A stretch of 64,000 bases of DNA, taken from NCBI GenBank assembly GCA_964057225.1, contig OZ059900.1, positions 3,668,501-3,732,500 on the forward strand. The letters are read 5' to 3'. Positions 38,078 to 50,272 of this stretch are shown piece after piece. The first letter of the stretch is position 1, and every line of letters starts with the position of its first letter. The notes under the pieces are model-generated. The model saw only the letters and a program-made list of their open reading frames with translations. It was not told the DNA's origin and did not search any database. The DNA is from Auanema rhodensis (lineage: Eukaryota; Nematoda; Chromadorea; Rhabditida; Rhabditidae). Both the position numbers and the translations under genes were made by a program.

Positions 38078-39111
38078 TGCCCGGAACCAGAGACTTGTCA
38101 GTTGCTGAGAAAGCTCAAATCCACGCCTTTTCTGTCGCGGGTTGGAGCCATCGAGCAATTGCCGAAAATCTGGGCCGTGCACGAAGCACGGTGACCCGCT
38201 TCTTATCAGAAGGTAGCGTCAATTCAAGACGTTCAAATTGTGGTAGGAAGCCTGTGTTGAATGACAGGGATAAGAGGCGAATTATACGTTTAGCGTCTAA
38301 TTCTACTAACAGTTGTAGTACTATTGCAGGCAAACTGCATTTAAACGTTTCGAGATGGACGGTACGCAAGGTTCTGTCACAAGCGACAACCATAAAGAGA
38401 GCTAAAATGAGAAAAGCCCCGTTTTTGACCCCTGTTCATAAGAGAAATAGGGTCCTTTTTGCCGAAGAGAATGAGGAGCGAGAGTGGACAAAAGTAAACA
38501 GAAAATAAAAAACGTAGATTTTAATTTCTTTGTTCTAGGTCATATTTTCTGATGAAAAGAAGTTTAACCTCGATGGTCCTGACGGAGTCCATCATTATTG
38601 GAGGGACCTTCGTAAGGAGCCGAGGTACTTCTCAAAACGTACCGCTGGAGGAGGTTCAGTTATGGTTTGGGCTGCATTTTCCTCAACGGGAAAGTTGCAG
38701 ATCCAATTCACAACGAACACGCTAAACTCCGAGGACTATCAGGCTATTCTACAAGATAGTCTGATTCCTTATATCAACAGTTATCCTGGTGAAAATTTGA
38801 TTTTTCAACAAGATAATGCCCCCATCCATGCCAGTAGGTCCACAAAAACATGGCTGGATGAACATAATATTAGTGTTTTGAAATGGCCTTCCAATTCCCC
38901 TGATCTAAACCCTATAGAAAATCTATGGGGTATTCTTGTTAAAAAGCTGTACGAAGATGGAAGACAGTATGAAAATACTAGACAACTTCGGACAGCGATT
39001 TTACATGCATGGGACCTCTTATCAATTGAAACCTGTTCAAATTTGGCATCAAGCATGCCAAGACGTTTAGCTCAGGTAATTGAAAACAATGGAGGTCCTA
39101 CTTCATATTAA
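38077..39111 (+). CDS. Tc1/mariner-superfamily transposase, two exons (329 aa)
   Basis: Cut-and-paste transposase that binds the element's terminal repeats and catalyses excision and insertion at TA. Exon 1 is 38077-38493 (residues 1-139) and exon 2 is 38539-39111 (residues 140-329 plus stop); the join restores EWTK-VIFSDEKKF without a frame change. Residues about 7-47 form a first helix-turn-helix of the paired-like type (AGWSHRAIAENLGRARSTV). A basic linker with GRKPV (56-60, in the place of the family's GRPR motif) leads to a second helix-turn-helix at about 62-101. KRAKMRK (107-113) is a possible nuclear localisation signal. The RNase H-like catalytic domain has D144 (FSDEK), D231 (QQDNAP) and E266 (NPIENLWG), with exactly 34 residues between the last two (DD34E). 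GGGSVMVW lies at 176-183. Length is close to the usual 340 or so. The first ATG is used; it directly follows the leader hairpin. No stops or frameshifts are seen in the exons, so the protein is predicted to be active. It lies opposite to the surrounding minus-oriented satellite. Confidence 0.93.
38494..38538 (+). other. Spliceosomal intron in the transposase gene (45 bp)
   Basis: Begins GTAAACAG after codon 139 (AAA) and ends TTTCTTTGTTCTAG, with a pyrimidine-rich 3' end. It is phase 0. Its length is a multiple of three, but it holds an in-frame TAA at 38506-38508, so unspliced mRNA would give a 143-residue DNA-binding fragment. Removing it rebuilds the highly conserved first-aspartate region, which is the main evidence. 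Such a short intron is typical of compact invertebrate genes. Confidence 0.9.
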
Positions 39112-39308
39112 AATTGTGTTTTTTAAATTTTTTGTTTAACTTCATTTTTGCCCAAAAGTTGTAAAAAAAATATTTTCACTTTTTCTCACATCCACATTGT
39201 TAATTAATTTTCCTCTCAATAATAAAATGTTTCTTAATTTAAAAGCTTCTAAACAATACAAAAAGATTTGGAACAAAACATCATTTGAAAAAAAAAAAAG
39301 TTAAAATA
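39112..39308 (+). other. Transposon 3' untranslated and subterminal region
   Basis: AT-rich, non-coding, with long A and T runs. AATAAA at 39221-39226, about 110 bases after the stop codon, is the best polyadenylation signal candidate. A second AATAAA at 39305-39310 runs into the right terminal repeat. No other feature is seen. Confidence 0.6.
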
Positions 39309-39337
39309 AAGAGGTTACAATATTTTGCACCACAGTG
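39309..39337 (-). repeat. Right terminal inverted repeat (29 bp)
   Basis: Reverse complement of the left end with one mismatch. It ends ...CACCACAGTG at 39337. Confidence 0.95.
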
Positions 39338-39339
39338 TA
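39338..39339. repeat. TA target-site duplication, right
   Basis: TA directly follows CAGTG, and the monomer then resumes at TGATCAGAAGC, in register with the sequence left of the element. Confidence 0.93.
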
Positions 39340-42300
39340 TGATCAGAAGCATAGTTTTATGGTCTATGACAACAAAAGTCATCAATTAAACGCTAGTGAT
39401 GTTTAAATACTGAATTTCGCTCAAATAGCATTACTACACTAAGTATGGTCGTTTTTATGCCGTTAACACCATATACTCACCGATTTTTGGTACAAAATCT
39501 GTAATACTCGTAAATTTTGATCATATTCGTTAAGATTTGAGAATCAAACACACAATACACAAAATCAGTCTATTTTTATGAGTTTGCATCGATATATATT
39601 CATTTTGATCAAAAAAAGTCGAAAATAGAAAGAATTTTTGAATTTTCCGAGTTTTGAGTCCAATTGGGCTAAATCGCTCATATATATGATCAAAAACATA
39701 GTTTTATTGTCTATAACAACAAAAGTCATCAATTAAACGCTAGTGATGTTTAAATACTGATTTTCGCTCAAATAGCATTACTACACTAAGTGTGGTCGTT
39801 TTTATGCCTTTAACACCATATACTCACCGATTTTTGGTACAAAATCTGTGATACTCGTAAATTTTGATCATATTCGGTGAGATTCGAGAATCAAACACAC
39901 AATACACGAAATAAGTTCATTTTTACGAGTTGCACTGATATTTATTCATTTTGATCAAAAAAGGTCGAAAATAGAAAGAATTTTTGAATTTTCCGAGTTT
40001 TGAGTCCAATTTGGCTAAATCGCTCATATATATGATCAAAAGCATAGTTTTATTTTCTATAACAACAAAAGTCATCAATTAAACGCTAGTGATGTTTTAA
40101 TACTGAATTTCGCTCAAATAGCATTACTACACTAAGTATGGTCGTTTATATGCCTTTAACACCATATACTCACCGATTTTTGGTACAAAATCTGTGATAC
40201 TCGTAAATTTTGATCATATTCGTTAAGATTCGAAAATCAAACACACAATACACGAAATAAGTTTATTTTTACAAGTTTGCACTGATATTTATTCATGTTG
40301 ATCAAAAAAGGTCGAAAATAGAAAGAATTTTTGAAATTTCCGAGTTTTGAGTCTAATTTGGCTAAATCGCTCATATATATGATCAGAAGCATAGTTTTAT
40401 GGTCTATGACAACAAAAGTCATCAATTAAACGCTAGTGATGTTTAAATACTGATTTTCGCTCAAATAGCATTACTACATTAAGTATGGTCGTTTTTATGC
40501 CTTTAACACCATATACTCACCGATTTTTGGTACAAAATCTGTAATACTCGTAAATTCTGATCATATTCGTTAAGATTTGAGAATCAAACACACAATACAC
40601 AAAATCAGTCTATTTTTATGAGTTTGCATCGATATATATTCATTTTGATCAAAAAAAGTCGAAAATAGAAAGAATTTTTGAATTTTCCGAGTTTTGAGTC
40701 CAATTGGGCTAAATCGCTCATATATATGATCAAAAGCATAGTTTTACTGTCTATGATAACAAAAGTCTTCAAATATACACTAATAATGATTAAATCACTG
40801 AATTTCACTCAAATAGCATTACTACACTAAGTATGGTCGTTTTTATGCCTTTAACACCATATACTCACCGATTTTTGGTACAAAATCTGTGATACTCGTA
40901 AATTTTGATCATATTCGGTGAGATTCGAAAATCAAACACACAATACACGAAATAAGTTTATTTTTACGAGTTTGCACTGATATTTATTCATTTTGATCAA
41001 AAAAGGTCGAAAATAGAAAGAATTTTTGAAATTTCCGAGTTTTGAGTCTAATTTGGCTAAATCGCTCATATATATGATCAGAAGCATAGTTTTATTGTCT
41101 ATGACAACAAAAGTCATTAATTAAACACTAATGATGTTTAAATCACTAAATTTCGCTCAAATAGCATTACTACACTAAGTATGGTCGTTTTTATGCCTTT
41201 AACACCATATACTCACCGATTTTTGGTACAAAATCTGTAATACTCGTAAATTTTGATCATAATCGTTAAGATTTGAGAATCCAACACACAATACACAAAA
41301 TCAGTCTATTTTTATAAGCTTGCACTGATATATATTCATTTTGATCAAAAAAGGTCGAAAATAGAAAGAAATTTTGAAATTTCCGAGTTTTGAGTCTAAT
41401 TTGGCTAAATCGCTCATATATATGATCAGAAGCATAGTTTTATGGTCTATGACAACAAAAGTCATCAATTAAACGCTAGTGATGTTTAAATACTGATTTT
41501 CGCTCAAATAGCATTACTACACTAAGTATGGTCGTTTTTATGCCTTTAACACCATATACTCACCGATTTTTGGTACAAAATCTGTGATACTCGTAAATTT
41601 TGATCATATTCGGTGAGATTCGAGAATCAAACACACAATACACGAAATAAGTTCATTTTTACGAGTTTGCACTGATATTTATTCATTTTGATCAAAAAAG
41701 GTCGAAAATAGAAAGAATTTTTGAAATTTCCGAGTTTTGAGTCTAATTTGGCTAAATCGCTCATATATATGATCAAAAGCATAGTTTTATTGTCTATGAC
41801 AACAAAAGTCATCAATTAAACGCTAGTGATGTTTAAATACTGAATTTCGCTCAAATAGCATTACTACACTAAGTATGGTCGTTTTTATGCCTTTAACACC
41901 ATAAACTCACCGATTTTTGGTACAAAATCTGTAATACTCGTAAATTTTGATCATATTCGTTATGATTTGAGAATCAAACATACAATACACAAAATCAGTC
42001 TATTTTTATGAGCTTGCACTGATATATATTCATTTTGATCAAAAAAGGTCGAAAATAGAAAGAATTTTTGAAATTTCCGAGTTTTGAGTCTAATTTGGCT
42101 AAATCGCTCATTTATATGATCAAAAGCATAGTTTTATTGTCTATAACAACAAAAGTCATCAATTAAACGCTAGTGATGTTTTAATACTGAATTTCGCTCA
42201 AATAGCATTACTACACTAAGTATGGTCGTTTTTATGCCTTTAACACCATATACTCACCGATTTTTGGTACAAAATCTGTGATACTCGTAAATTCTGATCA

Positions 42301-43330
42301 TATTCGTTAAGATTCGAAAATCAAACACACAATACACGAAATAAGTTTATTTTTACAAGTTTGCACTGATATTTATTCATTTTGATCAAAAAAGGTCGAA
42401 AATAGAAAGAATTTTTGAAATTTCCGAGTTTTGAGTCTAATTTGGCTAAATCGCTCATATATATGATCAGAAGCATAGTTTTATTGTCTATAACAACAAA
42501 AGTCATTATTTAAACACTAATGATGTTTAAATCACTAAATTTCGCTCAAATAGCATTACTACACTAAGTATGGTCGTTTTTATGCCTTTAACACCATATA
42601 CTCACCGATTTTTGGTACAAAATCTGTGATACTTGTAAATTTTGATCATATTGGGTGAGATTCGAGAATCAAACACACAATACACGAAATAAGTTTATTT
42701 TTACGAGTTTGCACTGATATTTATTCATTTTGATCAAAAAAGGTCGAAAATAGAAAGAATTTTTGAAATTTCCGAGTTTTGAGTCTAATTTGGCTAAATC
42801 GCTCATATATATGATCAGAAGCATAGTTTTATTGTCTATGACAACAAAAGTCATTAATTAAACACTAATGATGTTTAAATCACTAAATTTCGCTCAAATA
42901 GCATTACTACACTAAGTATGGTCGTTTTTATGCCTTTAACACCATATACTCACCGATTTTTGGTACAAAATCTGTAATACTCGTAAATTTTGATCATATT
43001 CGTTAAGATTTGAGAATCAAACACACAATACACAAAATCAGTCTATTTTTATAAGCTTGCACTGATATATATTCATTTTGATCAAAAAAGGTCGAAAATA
43101 GAAAGAATTTTTGAAATTTCCGAGTTTTGAGTCTAATTTGGCTAAATCGCTCATATATATGATCAGAAGCATAGTTTTATGGTCTATGACAACAAAAGTC
43201 ATCAATTAAACGCTAGTGATGTTTAAATACTGATTTTCGCTCAAATAGCATTACTACACTAAGTATGGTCGTTTTTATGCCTTTAACACCATATACTCAC
43301 CGATTTTTGGTACAAAATCTGTGATACTCG

Positions 43331-45759
43331 TAAATTTTGATCATATTCGGTGAGATTCGAGAATCAAACACACAATACACGAAATAAGTTCATTTTTACG
43401 AGTTTGCACTGATATTTATTCATTTTGATCAAATAAGGTCGAAAATAGAAAGAATTTTTGAAATTTCCGAGTTTTGAGTCTAATTTGGCTAAATCGCTCA
43501 TATATATGATCAAAAGCATAGTTTTATTGTCTATGACAACAAAAGTCATCAATTAAACGCTAGTGATGTTTAAATACTGAATTTCGCTCAAATAGCATTA
43601 CTACACTAAGTATGGTCGTTTTTATGCCTTTAACACCATATACTCACCGATTTTTGGTACAAAATCTGTAATACTCGTAAATTTTGATCATATTCGTTAT
43701 GATTTGAGAATCAAACATACAATACACAAAATCAGTCTATTTTTATGAGCTTGCACTGATATATATTCATTTTGATCAAAAAAGGTCAAAAATAGAAAGA
43801 ATTTTTGAAATTTCCGAGTTTTGAGTCTAATTTGGCTAAATCGCTCATTTATATGATCAAAAGCATAGTTTTATTGTCTATAACAACAAAAGTCATCAAT
43901 TAAACGCTAGTGATGTTTTAATACTGAATTTCGCTCAAATAGCATTAGTACACTAAGTATGGTCGTTTATATGCCTTTAACACCATATACTCACCGATTT
44001 TTGGTACAAAATCTGTGATACTCGTAAATTTTGATCATATTCGGTGAGATTCAAGAATCAAACACACAATACACAAAATCAGTCTATGTTTATGAGCTTG
44101 CACTGATATATATTCATTTTGATCAAAAAAGGTCGAAAATAGAAAGAATTTTTGAAATTTCCGAGTTTTGAGTCTAATTTGGCTAAATCGCTCATTTATA
44201 TGATCAGAAGCAAAGTTTTATTGTCTATGACAACAAAAGTCATCAATTAAACGCTAGTGATGTTTAAATACTAATTTTCGCTCAAATAGCATTACTACAC
44301 TAAGTATGGTCGTTTTTATGCCTTTAACACCATATACTCACCGATTTTTGGTACAAAATCTGTAATACTTGTAAATTTCGATCATATTCGTTAAGATTCG
44401 AGAATCAAACACATAATACACGAAATAAGTCTATTTTTATGAGTTTGCACTGATATTTATTCATTTTGATCAAAAAAGGTCGAAAATAGAAAGAATTTTT
44501 GAATTTTCCGAGTTTTGAGTCTAATTTGGCTAAATCGCTCATATATATGATCAGAAGCATAGTTTTATGGTCTATGACAACAAAAGTCATCAATTAAACG
44601 CTAGTGATGTTTAAATACTGATTTTCGCTCAAATAGCATTACTACACTAAGTATGGTCGTTTTTATGCCTTTAACACCATATACTCACCGATTTTTGGTA
44701 CAAAATCTGTGATACTCGTAAATTTTGATCATATTCGGTGAGATTCGAGAATCAAACACACAATACACGAAATCAGTCTATGTTTATGAGCTTGCACTGA
44801 TATATATTCATTTTGATCAAAAAAGGTCGAAAATAGAAAGAATTTTTGAAATTTCCGAGTTTTGAGTCTAATTTGGCTAAATCGCTCATTTATATGATCA
44901 GAAGCAAAGTTTTATTGTCTATGACAACAAAAGTCATCAATTAAACGCTAGTGATGTTTAAATACTAATTTTCGCTCAAATAGCATTACTACACTAAGTA
45001 TGGTCGTTTTTATGCCTTTAACACCATATACTCACCGATTTTTGGTACAAAATCTGTAATACTTGTAAATTTCGATCATATTCGTTAAGATTCGAGAATT
45101 AAACACATAATACACAAAATCAGTCTATTTTCATGAGCTTGCACTGATATATATTCATTTTGATCAAAAAAGCTCGAAAATAGAAAGAATTTTTGAAATT
45201 TCCGAGTTTTGAGTCTAATTTGGCTAAATCGCTCATTTATATGATCAGAAGCAAAGTTTTATTGTCTATGACAACAAAAGTCATCAATTAAACGCTAGTG
45301 ATGTTTAAATACTAATTTTCGCTCAAATAGCATTACTACACTAAGTATGGTCGTTTTTATGCCTTTAACACCATATACTCACCGATTTTTGCTACAAAAT
45401 CTGTAATACTTGTGAATTTTGATCATATTCGTTAAGATTCGAGAATCAAACACATAATACACGAAATAAGTCTATTTTTATGAGTTTACACTGATATTTA
45501 TTCATTTTGATCAAAAAAGGTCGAAAATAGAAAGAATTTTTGAAATTTCCGAGTTTTGAGTCCAATTTGGCTAAATCGCTCATATATATGATCAAAAGCA
45601 TAGTTTTATTGTCTATAACAACAAAAGTCATCAATTAAACGCTAGTGATGTTTTAATACTGAATTTCGCTCAAATAGCATTACTACACTAAGTATGGTCG
45701 TTTTTATGCCTTTAACACCATATACTCACCGATTTTTGGTACAAAATCTGTAATACTCG
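43331..45759 (-). repeat. Seven-monomer block, copy 1 (2,429 bp)
   Basis: Matches 46454-48882 in monomer order and length at a 3,123-bp offset (nine monomers). Shared rare variants include AAATAAGGTCG and GTTATGATTTGAG. Private differences here are GGTCAAAAATAG near 43786 and CATTAGTACAC near 43944. Confidence 0.85.
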
Positions 45760-46453
45760 TAAATTTTGATCATATTGGGTGAGATTCGAGAATCAAACAC
45801 ACAATACACGAAATAAGTTTATTTTTACGAGTTTGCACTGATATATATTCATTTTGATCAAAAAAGGTCGAAAATAGAAAGAATTTTTGAAATTTCCGAG
45901 TTTTGAGTCTAATTTGGCTAAATCGCTCATATATATGATCAGAAGCATAGTTTTATGGTCTATGACAACAAAAGTCATCAATTAAACGCTAGTGATGTTT
46001 AAATACTGATTTTCGCTCAAATAGCATTACTACACTAAGTATGGTCGTTTTTATGCCTTTAACACCATATACTCACCGATTTTTGGTACAAAATCTGTAA
46101 TACTCGTAAATTTTGATCATATTTGTTAAGATTTGAGAATCAAACATACAATACACAAAATCAGTCTATTTTTATGAGCTTGCACTGATATATATTCATT
46201 TTGATCAAAAAAGCTCGAAAATAGAAAGAATTTTTGAAATTTCCGAGTTTTGAGTCTAATTTGGCTAAATCGCTCATATATATGATCAGAAGCATAGTTT
46301 TATTGTCTATGACAACAAAAGTCATTAATTAAACACTAATGATGTTTAAATACTGATTTTCGCTCAAATAGCATTACTACACTAAGTATGGTCGTTTTTA
46401 TGCCTTTAACACCATATACTCACCGATTTTTGGTACAAAATCTGTGATACTCG

Positions 46454-48882
46454 TAAATTTTGATCATATTCGGTGAGATTCGAGAATCAAACACACAATA
46501 CACGAAATAAGTTCATTTTTACGAGTTTGCACTGATATTTATTCATTTTGATCAAATAAGGTCGAAAATAGAAAGAATTTTTGAAATTTCCGAGTTTTGA
46601 GTCTAATTTGGCTAAATCGCTCATATATATGATCAAAAGCATAGTTTTATTGTCTATGACAACAAAAGTCATCAATTAAACGCTAGTGATGTTTAAATAC
46701 TGAATTTCGCTCAAATAGCATTACTACACTAAGTATGGTCGTTTTTATGCCTTTAACACCATATACTCACCGATTTTTGGTACAAAATCTGTAATACTCG
46801 TAAATTTTGATCATATTCGTTATGATTTGAGAATCAAACATACAATACACAAAATCAGTCTATTTTTATGAGCTTGCACTGATATATATTCATTTTGATC
46901 AAAAAAGGTCGAAAATAGAAAGAATTTTTGAAATTTCCGAGTTTTGAGTCTAATTTGGCTAAATCGCTCATTTATATGATCAAAAGCATAGTTTTATTGT
47001 CTATAACAACAAAAGTCATCAATTAAACGCTAGTGATGTTTTAATACTGAATTTCGCTCAAATAGCATTACTACACTAAGTATGGTCGTTTATATGCCTT
47101 TAACACCATATACTCACCGATTTTTGGTACAAAATCTGTGATACTCGTAAATTTTGATCATATTCGGTGAGATTCAAGAATCAAACACACAATACACAAA
47201 ATCAGTCTATGTTTATGAGCTTGCACTGATATATATTCATTTTGATCAAAAAAGGTCGAAAATAGAAAGAATTTTTGAAATTTCCGAGTTTTGAGTCTAA
47301 TTTGGCTAAATCGCTCATTTATATGATCAGAAGCAAAGTTTTATTGTCTATGACAACAAAAGTCATCAATTAAACGCTAGTGATGTTTAAATACTAATTT
47401 TCGCTCAAATAGCATTACTACACTAAGTATGGTCGTTTTTATGCCTTTAACACCATATACTCACCGATTTTTGGTACAAAATCTGTAATACTTGTAAATT
47501 TCGATCATATTCGTTAAGATTCGAGAATCAAACACATAATACACGAAATAAGTCTATTTTTATGAGTTTGCACTGATATTTATTCATTTTGATCAAAAAA
47601 GGTCGAAAATAGAAAGAATTTTTGAATTTTCCGAGTTTTGAGTCTAATTTGGCTAAATCGCTCATATATATGATCAGAAGCATAGTTTTATGGTCTATGA
47701 CAACAAAAGTCATCAATTAAACGCTAGTGATGTTTAAATACTGATTTTCGCTCAAATAGCATTACTACACTAAGTATGGTCGTTTTTATGCCTTTAACAC
47801 CATATACTCACCGATTTTTGGTACAAAATCTGTGATACTCGTAAATTTTGATCATATTCGGTGAGATTCGAGAATCAAACACACAATACACGAAATCAGT
47901 CTATGTTTATGAGCTTGCACTGATATATATTCATTTTGATCAAAAAAGGTCGAAAATAGAAAGAATTTTTGAAATTTCCGAGTTTTGAGTCTAATTTGGC
48001 TAAATCGCTCATTTATATGATCAGAAGCAAAGTTTTATTGTCTATGACAACAAAAGTCATCAATTAAACGCTAGTGATGTTTAAATACTAATTTTCGCTC
48101 AAATAGCATTACTACACTAAGTATGGTCGTTTTTATGCCTTTAACACCATATACTCACCGATTTTTGGTACAAAATCTGTAATACTTGTAAATTTCGATC
48201 ATATTCGTTAAGATTCGAGAATTAAACACATAATACACAAAATCAGTCTATTTTCATGAGCTTGCACTGATATATATTCATTTTGATCAAAAAAGCTCGA
48301 AAATAGAAAGAATTTTTGAAATTTCCGAGTTTTGAGTCTAATTTGGCTAAATCGCTCATTTATATGATCAGAAGCAAAGTTTTATTGTCTATGACAACAA
48401 AAGTCATCAATTAAACGCTAGTGATGTTTAAATACTAATTTTCGCTCAAATAGCATTACTACACTAAGTATGGTCGTTTTTATGCCTTTAACACCATATA
48501 CTCACCGATTTTTGCTACAAAATCTGTAATACTTGTGAATTTTGATCATATTCGTTAAGATTCGAGAATCAAACACATAATACACGAAATAAGTCTATTT
48601 TTATGAGTTTACACTGATATTTATTCATTTTGATCAAAAAAGGTCGAAAATAGAAAGAATTTTTGAAATTTCCGAGTTTTGAGTCCAATTTGGCTAAATC
48701 GCTCATATATATGATCAAAAGCATAGTTTTATTGTCTATAACAACAAAAGTCATCAATTAAACGCTAGTGATGTTTTAATACTGAATTTCGCTCAAATAG
48801 CATTACTACACTAAGTATGGTCGTTTTTATGCCTTTAACACCATATACTCACCGATTTTTGGTACAAAATCTGTGATACTCG
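46454..48882 (-). repeat. Seven-monomer block, copy 2 (2,429 bp)
   Basis: Second copy of 43331-45759. The two monomers between the copies (45760-46453) are only partly matched by the pair before copy 1, although CATATTGGGTGAG occurs near 42651 and again near 45775. Confidence 0.85.
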
Positions 48883-50272
48883 TAAATTTTGATCATATTT
48901 GTTAAGATTCGAAAATCAAACACACAATACACGAAATAAGTTTATTTTTACAAGTTTGCACTGATATTTATTCATTTTGATCAAAAAAGGTCGAAAATAG
49001 AAAGAATTTTTGAAATTTCCGAGTTTTGAGTCTAATTTGGCTAAATCGCTCATATATATGATCAGAAGCATAGTTTTATTGTCTATGACAACAAAAGTCA
49101 TTAATTAAACACTAATGATGTTTAAATCACTAAATTTCGCTCAAATAGCATTACTACACTAAGTATGGTCGTTTTTATGCCTTTAACACCATATACTCAC
49201 CGATTTTTGGTACAAAATCTGTAATACTCGTAAATTTTGATCATATTCGTTAAGATTTGAGAATCAAACACACAATACACAAAATCAGTCTATTTTTATG
49301 AGCTTGCACTGATATATATTCATTTTGATCAAAAAAGGTCGAAAATAGAAAGAATTTTTGAAATTTCCGAGTTTTGAGTCTAATTTGGCTAAATCGCTCA
49401 TATATATGATCAGAAGCATAGTTTTATGGTCTATGACAACAAAAGTCATCAATTAAACGCTAGTGATGTTTAAATACTGATTTTCGCTCAAATAGCATTA
49501 CTACACTAAGTATGGTCGTTTTTATGCCTTTAACACCATATACTCACCGATTTTTGGTACAAAATCTGTAATACTCGTAAATTTTGATCATATTTGTTAA
49601 GATTTGAGAATCAAACATACAATACACAAAATCAGTCTATTTTTATGAGCTTGCACTGATATATATTCATTTTGATCAAAAAAGCTCGAAAATAGAAAGA
49701 ATTTTTGAAATTTCCGAGTTTTGAGTCTAATTTGGCTAAATCGCTCATATATATGATCAGAAGCATAGTTTTATTGTCTATGACAACAAAAGTCATTAAT
49801 TAAACACTAATGATGTTTAAATCACTAAATTTCGCTCAAATAGCATTACTACACTAAGTATGGTCGTTTTTATGCCTTTAACACCATATACTCACCGATT
49901 TTTGGTACAAAATCTGTGATACTCGTAAATTTTGATCATATTCGGTGAGATTCAAGAATCAAACACACAATACACAAAATCAGTCTATGTTTATGAGCTT
50001 GCACTGATATATATTCATTTTGATCAAAAAAGGTCGGAAATAGAAAGAATTTTTGAAATTTCCGAGTTTTGAGTCTAATTTGGCTAAATCGCTCATTTAT
50101 ATGATCAGAAGCAAAGTTTTATTGTCTATGACAACAAAAGTCATCAATTAAACGCTAGTGATGTTTAAATACTAATTTTCGCTCAAATAGCATTACTACA
50201 CTAAGTATGGTCGTTTTTATGCCTTTAACACCATATACTCACCGATTTTTGGTACAAAATCTGTAATACTTG

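Larger units (their letters stand above)
37788..39337 (+). mobile_element. Tc1/mariner-superfamily DNA transposon, apparently intact (1,550 bp)
   Basis: Complete element with 29-bp terminal inverted repeats, flanking TA duplications and one intron-containing transposase gene with a full DD34E triad. The left interior (37817-38076) is an AT-rich leader with long T and A runs. The right interior (39112-39308) is an AT-rich 3' region with AATAAA motifs. The coding exons are visibly richer in G and C than the satellite around them. Motifs such as FNLDGPDG and GGGSVMVW recall Tc3-type transposases, but unlike the long terminal repeats known for nematode Tc3, these are short. It is the only insertion in the window and is not copied into neighbouring HOR units, so it is probably younger than the last local amplification. 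Both ends and both exons are undamaged, so it may still be able to move. Confidence 0.96.

Noticed and set aside
38115-38393. 92-codon and 83-codon minus-strand open frames (the second at 38805-39056) inside the transposon
   Set aside because: Antisense shadows of the transposase exons, with no independent support.
38494-38508. Reading the transposase as two broken halves (143-codon and 149-codon frames), that is, a pseudogene
   Set aside because: GT...AG boundaries with a pyrimidine-rich 3' end, and exact restoration of the conserved WTKVIFSDEK region on removal, make an intron far more likely than a disabling insertion.
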